A stretch of 64,000 nucleotides of DNA from Arthrobacter sp. zg-Y1171 (GTDB taxonomy: Bacteria; Actinomycetota; Actinomycetes; Actinomycetales; Micrococcaceae): NCBI RefSeq assembly GCF_025244845.1, contig NZ_CP104264.1, positions 1,860,001 through 1,924,000 of the forward strand, read 5' to 3'. This document shows, piece by piece, positions 29,836-38,405 of the stretch. Positions within the stretch are counted from its first letter, which is position 1. Each line of letters begins with the position of its first letter. Both the position numbers and the translations under genes were made by a program. A model generated the notes under the pieces. That model saw only the letters and a program-made list of their open reading frames with translations. It made no database searches and was not told the origin of the DNA.

Positions 29836-29997
29836 TGTGGCGGTTCCTTTACTGTTCCGGGACAAGCCGGACGCGGCGCGGTGCGCGGGTGTCCTTGGTC
29901 CTGGCGGTCTGGTGGGTGTTCTATCGAGTTAACAGTCTCCCACGTTTGCCTGCCGCAGCAGGAACCGGACGCACCTGAGGTTTCGTGGCCGGGAGCA

Positions 29998-30003
29998 TAA
30001 CGT
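29998..30003 (+). promoter_or_regulatory. Leaderless -10 box of the PemK-like gene
   Basis: TAACGT is followed by 6 nt and then ATG 30010, with no ribosome site between. Confidence 0.55.
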
Positions 30004-30009
30004 AGTGCC

Positions 30010-30684
30010 ATGCCCTTTAATGCCCGCGCCTTTGCCTCCTTTGCCCGCTCGGCCCTGCGCCTGCTGCGCTCCGCTTCTTCCTCTGCCGGCCCTGCCGAAA
30101 GCAGCCGCGGAACCGGCCGTTCGGCCCGTCCCCGAACGCCGGACAGCCGCCGGACGCCGGAGACCCGGCGGACGCCGTCGCCCTCCCCCGGGACCAAGGC
30201 CACTCCCCCGCGCACCCCGGCTGCCCGGCAGTCGCCGCCGTCGCCGTCGTCATCCGCGCGGACCGCTCCGGCAGCAGCCCCTTCGGGTTACGCCGGCGAC
30301 TACGCCGGTCCTGTCACCCCGGTCTATGCCCCGCAGCCGGACGGCGATCCCGATCCCGGCGAAGTGGTGTGGGCCTGGGTCCCGTACGAAGATGACCCCA
30401 GCCAGGGCAAGGACCGTCCGGTCCTGCTGATCGGGCGAAGCGGCGGCCTGTTGCTGGGCCTGATGATGACCAGCCGGGACCGGAACAACAGCAGCGGGTC
30501 CGACCCTCGCTACCTCGACGTCGGCACCGGCCCGTGGGACAGCAAGGGTCGTCCCAGTGAGGTGAAGCTGGACCGCGTCCTCCAGCTCGAACCGGGCAGC
30601 GTGCGCCGGGAAGGTGCAATCATGGATAGGAACGTGTTCCAGACAGTTGCCCGTCGGCTGGCCGTGATGCGCCCGGCACGCTGA
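30010..30684 (+). CDS. PemK/MazF-family-like protein with long basic N-terminal region
   Basis: This is a 224-residue protein. Residues 1-100 are Arg/Ser/Pro/Ala-rich and very likely disordered. Residues 110-220 resemble the PemK/MazF endoribonuclease fold: PGEVVWAWVPYEDDPSQGKDRPVLLIG, then LMMTSRDRN and the late LDRVLQLEPGSVRREG. No antitoxin gene lies beside it; lepA is divergent and rpsT follows. Orphan PemK-like proteins of this form are common near lepA/rpsT in actinobacteria, so toxin activity should not be assumed. Whether the catalytic residues are kept cannot be judged by eye. Confidence 0.8.
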   Translation: MPFNARAFASFARSALRLLRSASSSAGPAESSRGTGRSARPRTPDSRRTPETRRTPSPSPGTKATPPRTPAARQSPPSPSSSARTAPAAAPSGYAGDYAGPVTPVYAPQPDGDPDPGEVVWAWVPYEDDPSQGKDRPVLLIGRSGGLLLGLMMTSRDRNNSSGSDPRYLDVGTGPWDSKGRPSEVKLDRVLQLEPGSVRREGAIMDRNVFQTVARRLAVMRPAR

Positions 30685-30718
30685 ACCGGCACTTTAGTTA
30701 CCGGAGCCCAAACTCTGC

Positions 30719-30724
30719 TAACAT
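30719..30724 (+). promoter_or_regulatory. Probable -10 box of rpsT
   Basis: TAACAT, preceded by TGC (extended -10 like), lies 134 bp before the rpsT GTG. The roughly 125-nt leader could hold an autoregulatory S20 site; I did not recognise one. Confidence 0.4.
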
Positions 30725-30858
30725 TTATTGCTGTGTGTCCGCGCAGGTCGACGGGCACTTTGGTTCAGACGCCATTACGGTATCCCCACGCCGCTCAGTC
30801 AATGTCTGGGCTGAAATACCCTCACCGACCAAGTCCGCAATACAAAGAGAGTTTATAA

Positions 30859-31119
30859 GTGGCCAATATTAAGTCCCAGAAGAAGCGCATCCTCACCAAC
30901 GAGAAGGCGCGTCAGCGTAACAACTCGGTGAAGTCCGAGCTGAAGACCGTCATCAGCAAGGTTGATGCCGCAGTCAAGGCCAGCGACAAGGACGCAGCAG
31001 CCGAAGCGCTGAAGACCGCCAGCCGCAAGCTGGACAAGGCCGTCAGCAAGGGCGTAATCCACAAGAACAACGCTGCCAACCGCAAGTCGGCCATCTCCAA
31101 GAAGGTCAGCGCGCTCTAA
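30859..31119 (+). CDS. rpsT: 30S ribosomal protein S20
   Basis: This 86-residue basic helical protein binds 16S rRNA. It opens with the family signature [20 protein letters not shown] and ends [14 protein letters not shown]. The start is GTG (30859) with AAAGAGAG about 9 nt upstream. The gene is monocistronic with a strong terminator. Lysine codons are almost all AAG, typical of a highly expressed high-GC gene. Confidence 0.97.
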   Translation: MANIKSQKKRILTNEKARQRNNSVKSELKTVISKVDAAVKASDKDAAAEALKTASRKLDKAVSKGVIHKNNAANRKSAISKKVSAL

Positions 31120-31146
31120 CCAGCAGCCAGCATTACAGACTTACTC

Positions 31147-31184
31147 AGCGTGGGCCGGTCCTTCGGGACCGGCCACGCTTTGTT
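31147..31184 (+). terminator. rpsT terminator with UUCG tetraloop
   Basis: Stem AGCGTG(G)GCCGGTCC pairs with GGACCGGCCACGCT across a C(UUCG)G tetraloop (31147-31179), followed by TTGTTTT. It has one bulged G. Confidence 0.93.
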
Positions 31185-31234
31185 TTAAGCCGGCTTCCGG
31201 ACTGTTCTCGACTGTTTCGGACAGCCGTGCGGGT

Positions 31235-31329
31235 GCGTGTCGGCGGGCCGGTGGGCAGCCGAGGATGCGGGGTGCGTGTCGGCTGCGTGCCCGCCTGCGG
31301 CATAGCCGGGCCGGCGCGTGTCGGCGGGC
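31235..31329. repeat. Three spaced direct repeats GCGTGTCGGC
   Basis: Copies begin at 31235, 31274 and 31316. The first and third extend to GCGTGTCGGCGGGC. They fill the space between the rpsT terminator and the 3' end of holA. No gene is seen here. Confidence 0.7.
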
Positions 31330-31338
31330 TAACTGCTC

Positions 31339-32376
31339 CTAGCGCCCGGAGGCTGCCAGGGCTATGACGGTGACGGCCCGTTCCACGGCGTACACCGGAT
31401 CACGTCCGGCGCCCTTGACCTGTGCATCCGCTTCGGCGAGGGCCTGGACAGCTTCGATCAGGGACTCCGAGGTAAACCGCTGGGCATCCCGTCGAGCCTG
31501 GTCCACCTGCCACGGCGCCATGGACAGTTCCTTGGCCATCGAGGCAGAGGAGCCACGCAGATTGGCCACCCGGGCTACGGCCCGGACTTTCATGGCCAGG
31601 GCGCCGACCAGCGGCACCGGATCCACGCCGGTATCCAGCGCGTGCCGGAGCATGGACAGCGCCTGCGCAGCGCGGCCGGCCAGGGCTGCGTCGGCGACTT
31701 TAAAGGCCGTGGCCTCGACCCGCCCGCCGTAATAGCGCTCCACCAGTTCCTCGGTGACCTCGCCGGTGGAATCACTGATCAGCTGTTGGCAGGATGCTGC
31801 AAGCTCGGAGAGGCTCGACCCGACGGCGTTTACCAGCGCGCGGGCCGCGCCCGGGTCGATCCTGCGACGGGCAGTGCGGAACTCCGAAGTGACGAAGTCC
31901 AGCTTCTCCGCATCCTTCTTGAAGGGCTGGCACTCCACGACGGGGGCTCCGGCAGCCTTAACCGCATCCAGCAGCTTCTTGCCGCGGTTGCCGCCCGCGT
32001 GGTGCAGCACCAGAACGGCATCCGGGGACGGATCCTTCAAATAGGCCAGCGTTTCGGTGAGGAAATCCTCGTTCATCGACGCGAGATTCACGGCCTCGAT
32101 AAGTTTGGCCTCGCCGAACAGCGAGGGGCTCGACTGCAGTGTGAGTTCCCCGGAGGCGTAGGTGGAGGCGTCGAAGTGCACCAGCTCCGTGTCGGGCTGC
32201 TTCTCCCGGAGCAGCCCGCGCAGCCGGTCCCGGGCCCGGGAGGCCAGATAGTCCTCCGGGCCCGCCAGCAGGACCACCGGTGCGGGTTCGACCTCGCGCC
32301 AGGAGACCGTCGCTGAGGACTTGCTCGCGGAGGACTTACTGCCGGAGCTGCGTTTGGAAGGGACTGCCGGATTCAC
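31339..32376 (-). CDS. holA: DNA polymerase III subunit delta
   Basis: This 345-residue clamp-loader subunit opens the beta clamp. The core reads APVVLLAGPEDYLASRARDRL, VHFDASTYASGELTLQSSPSLFGEAKLI and a late helical domain. A Ser/Lys-rich head (SKRSSGSKSSASKSS) precedes it. GTG 32376 has AGGAG 8 nt upstream and was preferred to earlier in-frame positions. It lies just downstream of comEC, the usual comEA-comEC-holA order. Confidence 0.93.
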   Translation of the reverse strand: MNPAVPSKRSSGSKSSASKSSATVSWREVEPAPVVLLAGPEDYLASRARDRLRGLLREKQPDTELVHFDASTYASGELTLQSSPSLFGEAKLIEAVNLASMNEDFLTETLAYLKDPSPDAVLVLHHAGGNRGKKLLDAVKAAGAPVVECQPFKKDAEKLDFVTSEFRTARRRIDPGAARALVNAVGSSLSELAASCQQLISDSTGEVTEELVERYYGGRVEATAFKVADAALAGRAAQALSMLRHALDTGVDPVPLVGALAMKVRAVARVANLRGSSASMAKELSMAPWQVDQARRDAQRFTSESLIEAVQALAEADAQVKGAGRDPVYAVERAVTVIALAASGR

Positions 32377-32558
32377 AGCTGGTGCTCCTGGGATTGTGTG
32401 GCGGCCTTCCGGCCTGCCGGGGCGAAGGATCGAAAGGTATCCGCACCGCGGATATCCTCCCTCCAAGATTGCCACGGTACCGGTCGGCGGCCAATTTTCC
32501 GTCCGGCCGCGGCCGTGTTTTCCGGCCTGCGGCGGCCCTCGACTGCCGATCCTCAGCG

Positions 32559-32594
32559 GGACCTACCGGACCTACGGGATCTATCGGATCTACG
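32559..32594 (-). repeat. Four tandem 9-bp repeats at the comEC stop
   Basis: Units GGACCTACC, GGACCTACG, GGATCTATC and GGATCTACG run head to tail. On the comEC strand each gives an in-frame TAG, so the gene ends in four TAG codons 9 nt apart, the first being the annotated stop. Confidence 0.85.
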
Positions 32595-35427
32595 GCGGCA
32601 GGCTCTGGACCTCAAGACCGTTGCCTTCGCGGACCACCACTACCGTGCCGTGCTGGTCCGTCCGCGCCACCCCGGTGCCGGCAGACCGGAGCTGCGCCAG
32701 GATTTCCGGTGCCGGGTGCCCGTACTCGTTATCGGCACCAACGGAAATCAATGCCAGGGACGGTCGGACTGCGCGGAACCAGCCGTCACCGCCGTTGCGT
32801 GCCCCATGGTGGGCCACCTTCAGCACGTCGACGCCGGCACGAAGATTGGCCTGTGTTGCGAGAATCGTTGCGGCGGCCTCCTCCTCGGCATCACCGGTGA
32901 ACAGAATCCGCAGCGGCCGCTCCCCCTGCCCCGGACCCCCGACAGTCACCAGCAGGACGGCACTGGCATTGTTCTCCTCCCCGTCTCCGGCCACGGGCAC
33001 CGCAATGCCCGATGCCGGCGGCCAGAGGACTTCCCAGTGCACGAGGCCGGCCGTTCCGGCCATCCCCTGGGCCAGGCGTGTCCGGGGTGCTGCCGTTCCG
33101 GCCAACACCCCGGTCAGATTCTCCGGCAGTTCCCGATCCGCCGACGAGTAGCCCACCTGCAGCACGGACCGTCCGGAAAGCACTCCGGCAGCACCGCCGT
33201 AATGGTCCAGATGGGCATGAGTGAACACGAGGAACTCAACGGTCCGCACCCCCAGCCGATCAAGGCAGGCATCCATGGGGTCGGGCTCTCCGCCGGCATC
33301 GATCACCACCGCACTGTCCGGACCCGCACGGATCGCGAACCCGTCCCCCTGCCCGACGTCGCAGGCGGCCACCATCCACTCATTCTCCTCGCCCCGTTCT
33401 CCCTGCAGCGCACGGACAGCAAGGACCGCACCGGCCGGCAGGACCAGCGAAGCGACTGCACCTGCCGCTACCCAGCGCCGGCGGGGGCTGGACCACCCTG
33501 CGAAGCCTGCCTGCCGGTTGGTTCCTGAACCCCGACGCCGGGACCCGGTGCGCCTGTCCCCCTGGTCCGCTTCGTCCTCCCCGTCCTTTGCGTTCCCTCT
33601 TTCCGCCCGTTCCGCCCGGGCCGGGAATATCCCGCCGCCTGCGCGCCGCGAGAGATACAGGATGCCAACTACGGCCGTACCCGCGCACACGCTCATGAGC
33701 ACCACGCCAAGGCTGCGCTCCGGCCAGGCCGCCAACGCACCGGGAACGGACTCAAAGAGCCGGGCAGTTTTAGCCACCCACCAGGCTCCGGCGGACGCAA
33801 GCAGGAGCGGCGGCGTCGCCAGCGCCGGAGCTGCACCCACCAGCGCGACGGCAAGCATCCCGGCAATCGTCACGGCAGGAACAACGGGCGCAGCCACCAG
33901 ATTCGCAGGAACCGAATACACCGGCAGCTGAGGTTGCAGGAGCACCAGGACCGGGGAGCAAAACAGCTGCGCTGCGACGGGTATGGCCAGGGCCGCTGCC
34001 AACCAGCGGGGCAGGCGCATCGACAGCACCCGCACCAGATGCGGTCCCAAGACAATAAGACCCAGCGTCGCGCAGACTGACAGGATGAACGCGTAGCTTC
34101 CGCACAACCAGGGATCAATGCACAGCAGTACGGAGATCGACAGGAAGAGCAATGCTGCCGAAAGACGTCCGCGTCCGGAGAGCACGGCGAGGGTACCCAG
34201 TCCGCCCATAACCGCTGCGCGCAGCACACTGGGATCCGGCCTTACCAGGAGCACGAACGCCGTCAGCCCGGTCAAGGCCAGCAGCACCGCCGGGGCCCGC
34301 GGCATCCGCAGCGCCCGGGCGCTCAGGAAGATGAATGCCAGCAGATAGCTGCAGTTGGCGCCGGAGACAGCCGTCAGATGGGTCAGGCCGGTATTCTTCA
34401 TCGCCTGCTCCAGGCCCGGATCGAGGCCGCCCCGGTCACCGAGCACCATGCCCGGAAGCAGCCCCTCCACGTCCGCACCGCGGTCTTCAGCCACCCGGAC
34501 AAAAGCTCCGCGGAGTCCTGCCGTCGCTGCGTACCAGCCGCCGGCAGGCGTGACCTCGGGCGGAACGGCAGCCCGCAGGAGGGCAAGGTTCCGGTCTCCC
34601 GCCGGAAGAGGCTGCAGGGAGCCGGCACTGCTGAACCGGTCCCCCAACCTGATGGGGGCATAATCCTCCCCGCCGACAACCAGGAGCGTTGCCGAAGTTC
34701 CGAACCGCCGGCCGTCCGCAGTGCCCGATTCCGCCACGGCGTCAATGAGGTAACGCGGCTTTCCCGTAAACCGGTCCGCCGCCGCAGGCCGTGCATCCGA
34801 TGCGGCCCGCAGTTCTGCAGTGATGGCGGATTCTTCGGCGATGAGCCCGGAGACAGGTCCGCCGGTGCGTGCCGCCAAGCTGGCCGTTGCGCCGGCACAG
34901 ACCAGTGCTGCCGCCGCGGCCGGGACAGCGGCACCTCGCAGGAACGCCGCGGCGCCGGTGTGCACGGGTCTGCTTCTGCGGCCGCGGTGCGGCGTCCTCC
35001 GGGATGTTGCCGGGCGGGTGCTTCCTCCCCGTAGATCCCGGACCTGCCCGCGTGATGCTGCCAGGACCAGAAGGACCGCCAAAACAGCGGCGGAGCCTGC
35101 CACAGCCCATCCCGCCGGCGGCGGTAACCGGACCGCGGCAAAGGCTGCGGCCCATACCGTTGCTGCCGCAGGCAGGAGCCGCAGTTCACGGAGCGGCGGC
35201 GGCACGTCAGCGGACGCAGCCTCCCGGTTGTCCCAGGCTTCCCGTGCCCTGCCGATTCCGGCCCGGCTCCTCTCCCACGGCCCGCCAACGGCCGCGCCGC
35301 GCCCCGCGTCCGGCTCCCCGTCACCTGCTGCCTGGCTGCCGGTGTCCTGCGGACCCGAGGGCTGCGCACCCGGATCCAACGCCGACGCGACGTACCGCGA
35401 CCACCTGCTCGTTTCCCGGCTGGACAT
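32590..35427 (-). CDS. comEC: ComEC/Rec2-family DNA uptake protein
   Basis: This 945-residue polytopic membrane protein is predicted to form the channel for single-stranded DNA in transformation. Membrane helices lie near the N-terminus (about 80-125 and 170-190). The Competence domain (about 350-620) contains GLTHLTAVSGANCSYLLAFI. After a basic linker comes a C-terminal metallo-beta-lactamase-like nuclease domain (about 680-945) with FTHAHLDHYGG and KVAHHGARNGG. It starts 10 bp after comEA ends and leads to holA. Natural competence in these bacteria is poorly tested, so DNA uptake is inference from family. Confidence 0.93.
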   Translation of the reverse strand: MSSRETSRWSRYVASALDPGAQPSGPQDTGSQAAGDGEPDAGRGAAVGGPWERSRAGIGRAREAWDNREAASADVPPPLRELRLLPAAATVWAAAFAAVRLPPPAGWAVAGSAAVLAVLLVLAASRGQVRDLRGGSTRPATSRRTPHRGRRSRPVHTGAAAFLRGAAVPAAAAALVCAGATASLAARTGGPVSGLIAEESAITAELRAASDARPAAADRFTGKPRYLIDAVAESGTADGRRFGTSATLLVVGGEDYAPIRLGDRFSSAGSLQPLPAGDRNLALLRAAVPPEVTPAGGWYAATAGLRGAFVRVAEDRGADVEGLLPGMVLGDRGGLDPGLEQAMKNTGLTHLTAVSGANCSYLLAFIFLSARALRMPRAPAVLLALTGLTAFVLLVRPDPSVLRAAVMGGLGTLAVLSGRGRLSAALLFLSISVLLCIDPWLCGSYAFILSVCATLGLIVLGPHLVRVLSMRLPRWLAAALAIPVAAQLFCSPVLVLLQPQLPVYSVPANLVAAPVVPAVTIAGMLAVALVGAAPALATPPLLLASAGAWWVAKTARLFESVPGALAAWPERSLGVVLMSVCAGTAVVGILYLSRRAGGGIFPARAERAERGNAKDGEDEADQGDRRTGSRRRGSGTNRQAGFAGWSSPRRRWVAAGAVASLVLPAGAVLAVRALQGERGEENEWMVAACDVGQGDGFAIRAGPDSAVVIDAGGEPDPMDACLDRLGVRTVEFLVFTHAHLDHYGGAAGVLSGRSVLQVGYSSADRELPENLTGVLAGTAAPRTRLAQGMAGTAGLVHWEVLWPPASGIAVPVAGDGEENNASAVLLVTVGGPGQGERPLRILFTGDAEEEAAATILATQANLRAGVDVLKVAHHGARNGGDGWFRAVRPSLALISVGADNEYGHPAPEILAQLRSAGTGVARTDQHGTVVVVREGNGLEVQSLPP

Positions 35428-35437
35428 TGGTCAACTG

Positions 35438-36274
35438 CTAGACGGTGACCAGTGGGAGCAACGCAGCCATCATCGCTTCCCCGATCCCGGGAACGGCGTC
35501 CAGATCTTCGGGCCGGCTGAACCTGCCGTGCTCGGTCCGCCACGCGATGATCCGCTCGGCCAGCACCGGCCCGACCCTCGGCAGGGTTTGAAGCCGGGTC
35601 GAGTCTGCCGTGTTCAGGTTGACGCTGCCCGAAGCGCCGTCTTCAGCACGTGCTCCGAAACCAGCCGCACCGGATGCGCTGCCATCCGCCGCAGTTCCTC
35701 CTGCGCCGGCAGTGCGCGGCGGGTTCTCCCCGATCCTCGGAACAAGCACCATCGCGCCATCCTCCACCAGGGCCGCGAGATTCACGCCGGCGAGGTCCGC
35801 ATCGGCTGCCGTTCCACCGGCGGCTTCAACGGCGTCAACAATCCGGCTGCCCGGCGCCAATCGGACGACCCCCGGGCGCTGTACGGCTCCAGCCACGTGA
35901 ACCACCGTGGTTGCCGGGCCCCCGCCGGGCTCCCCCGGATTTGACGGCACAGCCGAAGGCGCCGGGGTCGCGGATGCAGGAGGCGAAGTGCCCCGCGGGC
36001 TGCCGCTGCCTTCCGTGGGCGCTGACGGATCCAAGGCAGATGACGGGTCGGAGGCAGGTGGGGACAGATCGATGCTGGCCACCGGAACCGGACCTCGGTC
36101 CCGGGACAGTATGATCGCCGCACCGCTGCCCAGCAACAGACACACCGCCAGCACCGCTGCCGGCAGGGAGAATGCCCACCGGCGCCTACTTCCGGGGTGA
36201 GAATCGCCCGACGGCTCCACCCCCTGCAGATCAGGGACATGGACGTCCGAGGTATCCCAACGATGCTGTGCCAT
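35438..36274 (-). CDS. comEA: ComEA-like DNA-binding protein (SLBB plus helix-hairpin-helix)
   Basis: This 278-residue membrane-anchored protein has one helix (about 33-57) and a Pro/Ser/Ala-rich stalk (about 70-120). A SLBB/soluble-ligand-like domain (about 124-180) includes VVHVAGAVQRPGVVRLAPGSRI. The C-terminal pair of helix-hairpin-helix motifs (about 215-278) includes NLNTADSTRLQTLPRVGP and LDAVPGIGEAMMAALLP. It would bind incoming DNA outside the membrane and pass it to ComEC. ATG 36274 has no Shine-Dalgarno site but is 6 nt after TAGTTT, so its transcript is probably leaderless. Confidence 0.93.
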   Translation of the reverse strand: MAQHRWDTSDVHVPDLQGVEPSGDSHPGSRRRWAFSLPAAVLAVCLLLGSGAAIILSRDRGPVPVASIDLSPPASDPSSALDPSAPTEGSGSPRGTSPPASATPAPSAVPSNPGEPGGGPATTVVHVAGAVQRPGVVRLAPGSRIVDAVEAAGGTAADADLAGVNLAALVEDGAMVLVPRIGENPPRTAGAGGTAADGSASGAAGFGARAEDGASGSVNLNTADSTRLQTLPRVGPVLAERIIAWRTEHGRFSRPEDLDAVPGIGEAMMAALLPLVTV

Positions 36275-36280
36275 GGGACA

Positions 36281-36286
36281 AAACTA
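36281..36286 (-). promoter_or_regulatory. Leaderless -10 box of comEA
   Basis: TAGTTT (minus strand) ends 6 nt before the comEA ATG. This single promoter probably serves comEA-comEC-holA. Confidence 0.55.
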
Positions 36287-36524
36287 GCTATCGCCACCCG
36301 CCGGGGTTCCACGGTGTTGAGGCCGGTGGACGGACCAAGGCCAGCCGCCGCTCAGAGATGGCATTGTTGAGGACGAGACAAGCGGCCGCCCATTTCCCGC
36401 GGCCACTCCTGGACCTTTGCGGTTCCCCACCGTTCCCCGCTCACGATCCAGGACTTCAAGGCCTCCCGGATCCGGTCCGGATGAAACAGAACCTCTAGGC
36501 GCCTGCATCAATCCGGTTTCGGAT

Positions 36525-37175
36525 TTACTTGAAGATGTTCTTGGAGCCTGCGTCCATAACAACCTGGCCATTCTGCCAGGCCGGACGGAATTCACTCAGT
36601 GACTTTGAATAAGTCTCCAGCGACTCAACGACAACCCCTTCGGCGGTATTGCGAATAACTCCGATGGCAACAGTGAACACACTCATGCGCTTGGAAGCGT
36701 TCGCCGAATCGATAGTTACGCTGGTTCCCGAACCGTTGTCGATCCCCAGGGAAACCCCGTATTTACGGAAAGAGCCCATACCGTTGGACTGGGCTGAGTA
36801 AGCAATCGGAACGACGGCTTCAATTTCGTCGGTCAGCTTGATTTCAATGGTTTCCTGCGCCTTGCCGTTCTGCCCGCGACCAACATCGCCAAGATGACGG
36901 ACGGCGCCCCCGAGCAGTTCCGGCGTGGGAACCGGCTGGGCCTCGGAGCCGAATGTGGAACAAACCAGCTCTGTTCCATCCTTGAGGATGACCAGTGCGT
37001 AAAGGTCATAGTCGGTGTTGGACGACCATTCGCAGCGGGCCGTGACTACCGGTGTTTTTTCAATGGTGACCCGGTTCCCCTTTTCAAGGGAAATAGCACC
37101 GGCTTTCTTTCCAAGGTCTACAGCCGGAGCGGCCGGAGCAGTTTCATTGTTCTTGCCGAATCCAAACGGTGCCAT
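36525..37175 (-). CDS. TerD-family tellurium-resistance/stress protein
   Basis: This 216-residue soluble protein has a short N-terminal segment (MAPFGFGKNNETA), then a TerD beta-sandwich (about 27-205). Calcium-binding-type acidic runs are present: WSSNTDYDLYALVILKDGTE, IKLTDEIEAVVPIAYSAQSNG and YGVSLGIDNGSG. The family is linked to tellurite, phage and chemical stress, though its biochemistry is unclear. No terC or other ter partner is adjacent. ATG 37175 was chosen although the site is weak; an in-frame TTG at 37202 is the alternative. AT content is a little higher than in the neighbours. Confidence 0.87.
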   Translation of the reverse strand: MAPFGFGKNNETAPAAPAVDLGKKAGAISLEKGNRVTIEKTPVVTARCEWSSNTDYDLYALVILKDGTELVCSTFGSEAQPVPTPELLGGAVRHLGDVGRGQNGKAQETIEIKLTDEIEAVVPIAYSAQSNGMGSFRKYGVSLGIDNGSGTSVTIDSANASKRMSVFTVAIGVIRNTAEGVVVESLETYSKSLSEFRPAWQNGQVVMDAGSKNIFK

Positions 37176-37213
37176 AGCGGTAATCGCTTTCAATAGGGGC
37201 AAATTTTCCGCTC

Positions 37214-37219
37214 ACTATA
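37214..37219 (-). promoter_or_regulatory. Extended -10 promoter of the terD-like gene
   Basis: TGCTATAGT on the minus strand gives a TGN-TATAGT extended -10. The start point would lie near 37207, leaving a leader of about 30 nt. Confidence 0.6.
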
Positions 37220-37256
37220 GCACCCGGTTTTCACGTACCGGCCGCAATTGCGGGGG

Positions 37257-38393
37257 CTAATTCTTGGCGCCGCCGGAAGTCTTATTGCCCCTGGCTTTGA
37301 GTCCGGCGGACCTGGTCCGGGATGCCGGACCTTTGGCGGCCGGTTTCCCGGCTGCGTTGTCGTTGTCCATGCGGCAGCCTTCATCTTCCGCGGCGGTCCC
37401 CTCCGTCGGCACACGGGTACCGGCAGGTCCCGTGTCCTGTCCGGCAGGATCACTCCGGCCACCATCGCTCCCGTCTCCGGCAACCGCCACGGCCAGCACC
37501 CCCAGCCCCGCATGCGCAGCCAGGACGGCGGGCAGCGGGCAGAGGAGGAACTCCACCTCGGGCGCGGCGGCGCCGATGATCCCGGCCAGCCGTTCGGCTT
37601 CAGCGGCGTTACCGAAGTGGTGCACCGCGGCGCGGACTTTCCCGTCGCGCCCGGCAATGTCCTGCTGCACGAGTTCGGCCAGCCGTGCCAGGGCTTTGGG
37701 CGCGGTCCTCACCCGTTCCAGCGGAAGGACCATGCCGTCGCGGACCACCAGGATCGGCTTCACGGCAAGCAGGGTGCCCAGCCAGCCGGCAGCTGCACCA
37801 ATCCGTCCGCCCCGGCGCAGCTGGTCCAGGCTGGGGACGTAAAAGAGGATGGTTGCATCGACCGCTACCGAACGGGCGCATGCCGCGACCTCCGCCGCGG
37901 AGGAACCGGACCGGGCGCTCTCCGTCGCGGCCGCCACGGCAAAACCAAGGCCCATGGCCGCCGTCGCACTATCGATGACCTCCACCGGAATTTCGGCGGT
38001 CCGGGCGGCCAGCCGGGCGGAGTCCACCGTGCCTGAGAGCTGACCGGAGAGATGGATGGAAATTATGGAGGTGCACCCGGCGGCAGCCAGCTCGCGGTAG
38101 GCCGCTTCGAACTGCCCCGGCGCCGGCCGGGAGGTCCGCACTTCATGGCCCTGTGCCATCGCCAGGGCAAGGGCCGGAATCAGGTCCGCAGATCCTTCGC
38201 CGTAGATCTGGTCCCCGATCATCACGGGCATGGGAACCACCCGGACAAAATCAGCGGCGTTGGCCAAGTCCGCCCAGCCAGCCGGCAGTGCCGACGCCGA
38301 ATCGGTCACCACTCCCACGGACGGCCCGGGGACGGCCGCGGTTTCCCGCTGCCGTCCCCTGGCCCGCGATGCGAGCCGTTCGAGCCAGTCCAT
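37257..38393 (-). CDS. DegV family fatty-acid-binding protein
   Basis: This 378-residue protein has the DegV fold (about 25-300) that holds a fatty acid for the FakA kinase. Motifs: VGVVTDSASALP, the second-domain ISIHLSGQLSGTVDSARLA and VPSLDQLRRGGRIGAA. A C-terminal tail of about 70 Asp/Gly/Ala/Lys-rich residues is absent from typical DegV proteins of about 280 aa. No FakA-like DAK2 gene is in the window. It begins 12 bp after leuS on the same strand and may be read through from it. Confidence 0.92.
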   Translation of the reverse strand: MDWLERLASRARGRQRETAAVPGPSVGVVTDSASALPAGWADLANAADFVRVVPMPVMIGDQIYGEGSADLIPALALAMAQGHEVRTSRPAPGQFEAAYRELAAAGCTSIISIHLSGQLSGTVDSARLAARTAEIPVEVIDSATAAMGLGFAVAAATESARSGSSAAEVAACARSVAVDATILFYVPSLDQLRRGGRIGAAAGWLGTLLAVKPILVVRDGMVLPLERVRTAPKALARLAELVQQDIAGRDGKVRAAVHHFGNAAEAERLAGIIGAAAPEVEFLLCPLPAVLAAHAGLGVLAVAVAGDGSDGGRSDPAGQDTGPAGTRVPTEGTAAEDEGCRMDNDNAAGKPAAKGPASRTRSAGLKARGNKTSGGAKN

Positions 38394-38405
38394 GGTTGTC
38401 CGGGC

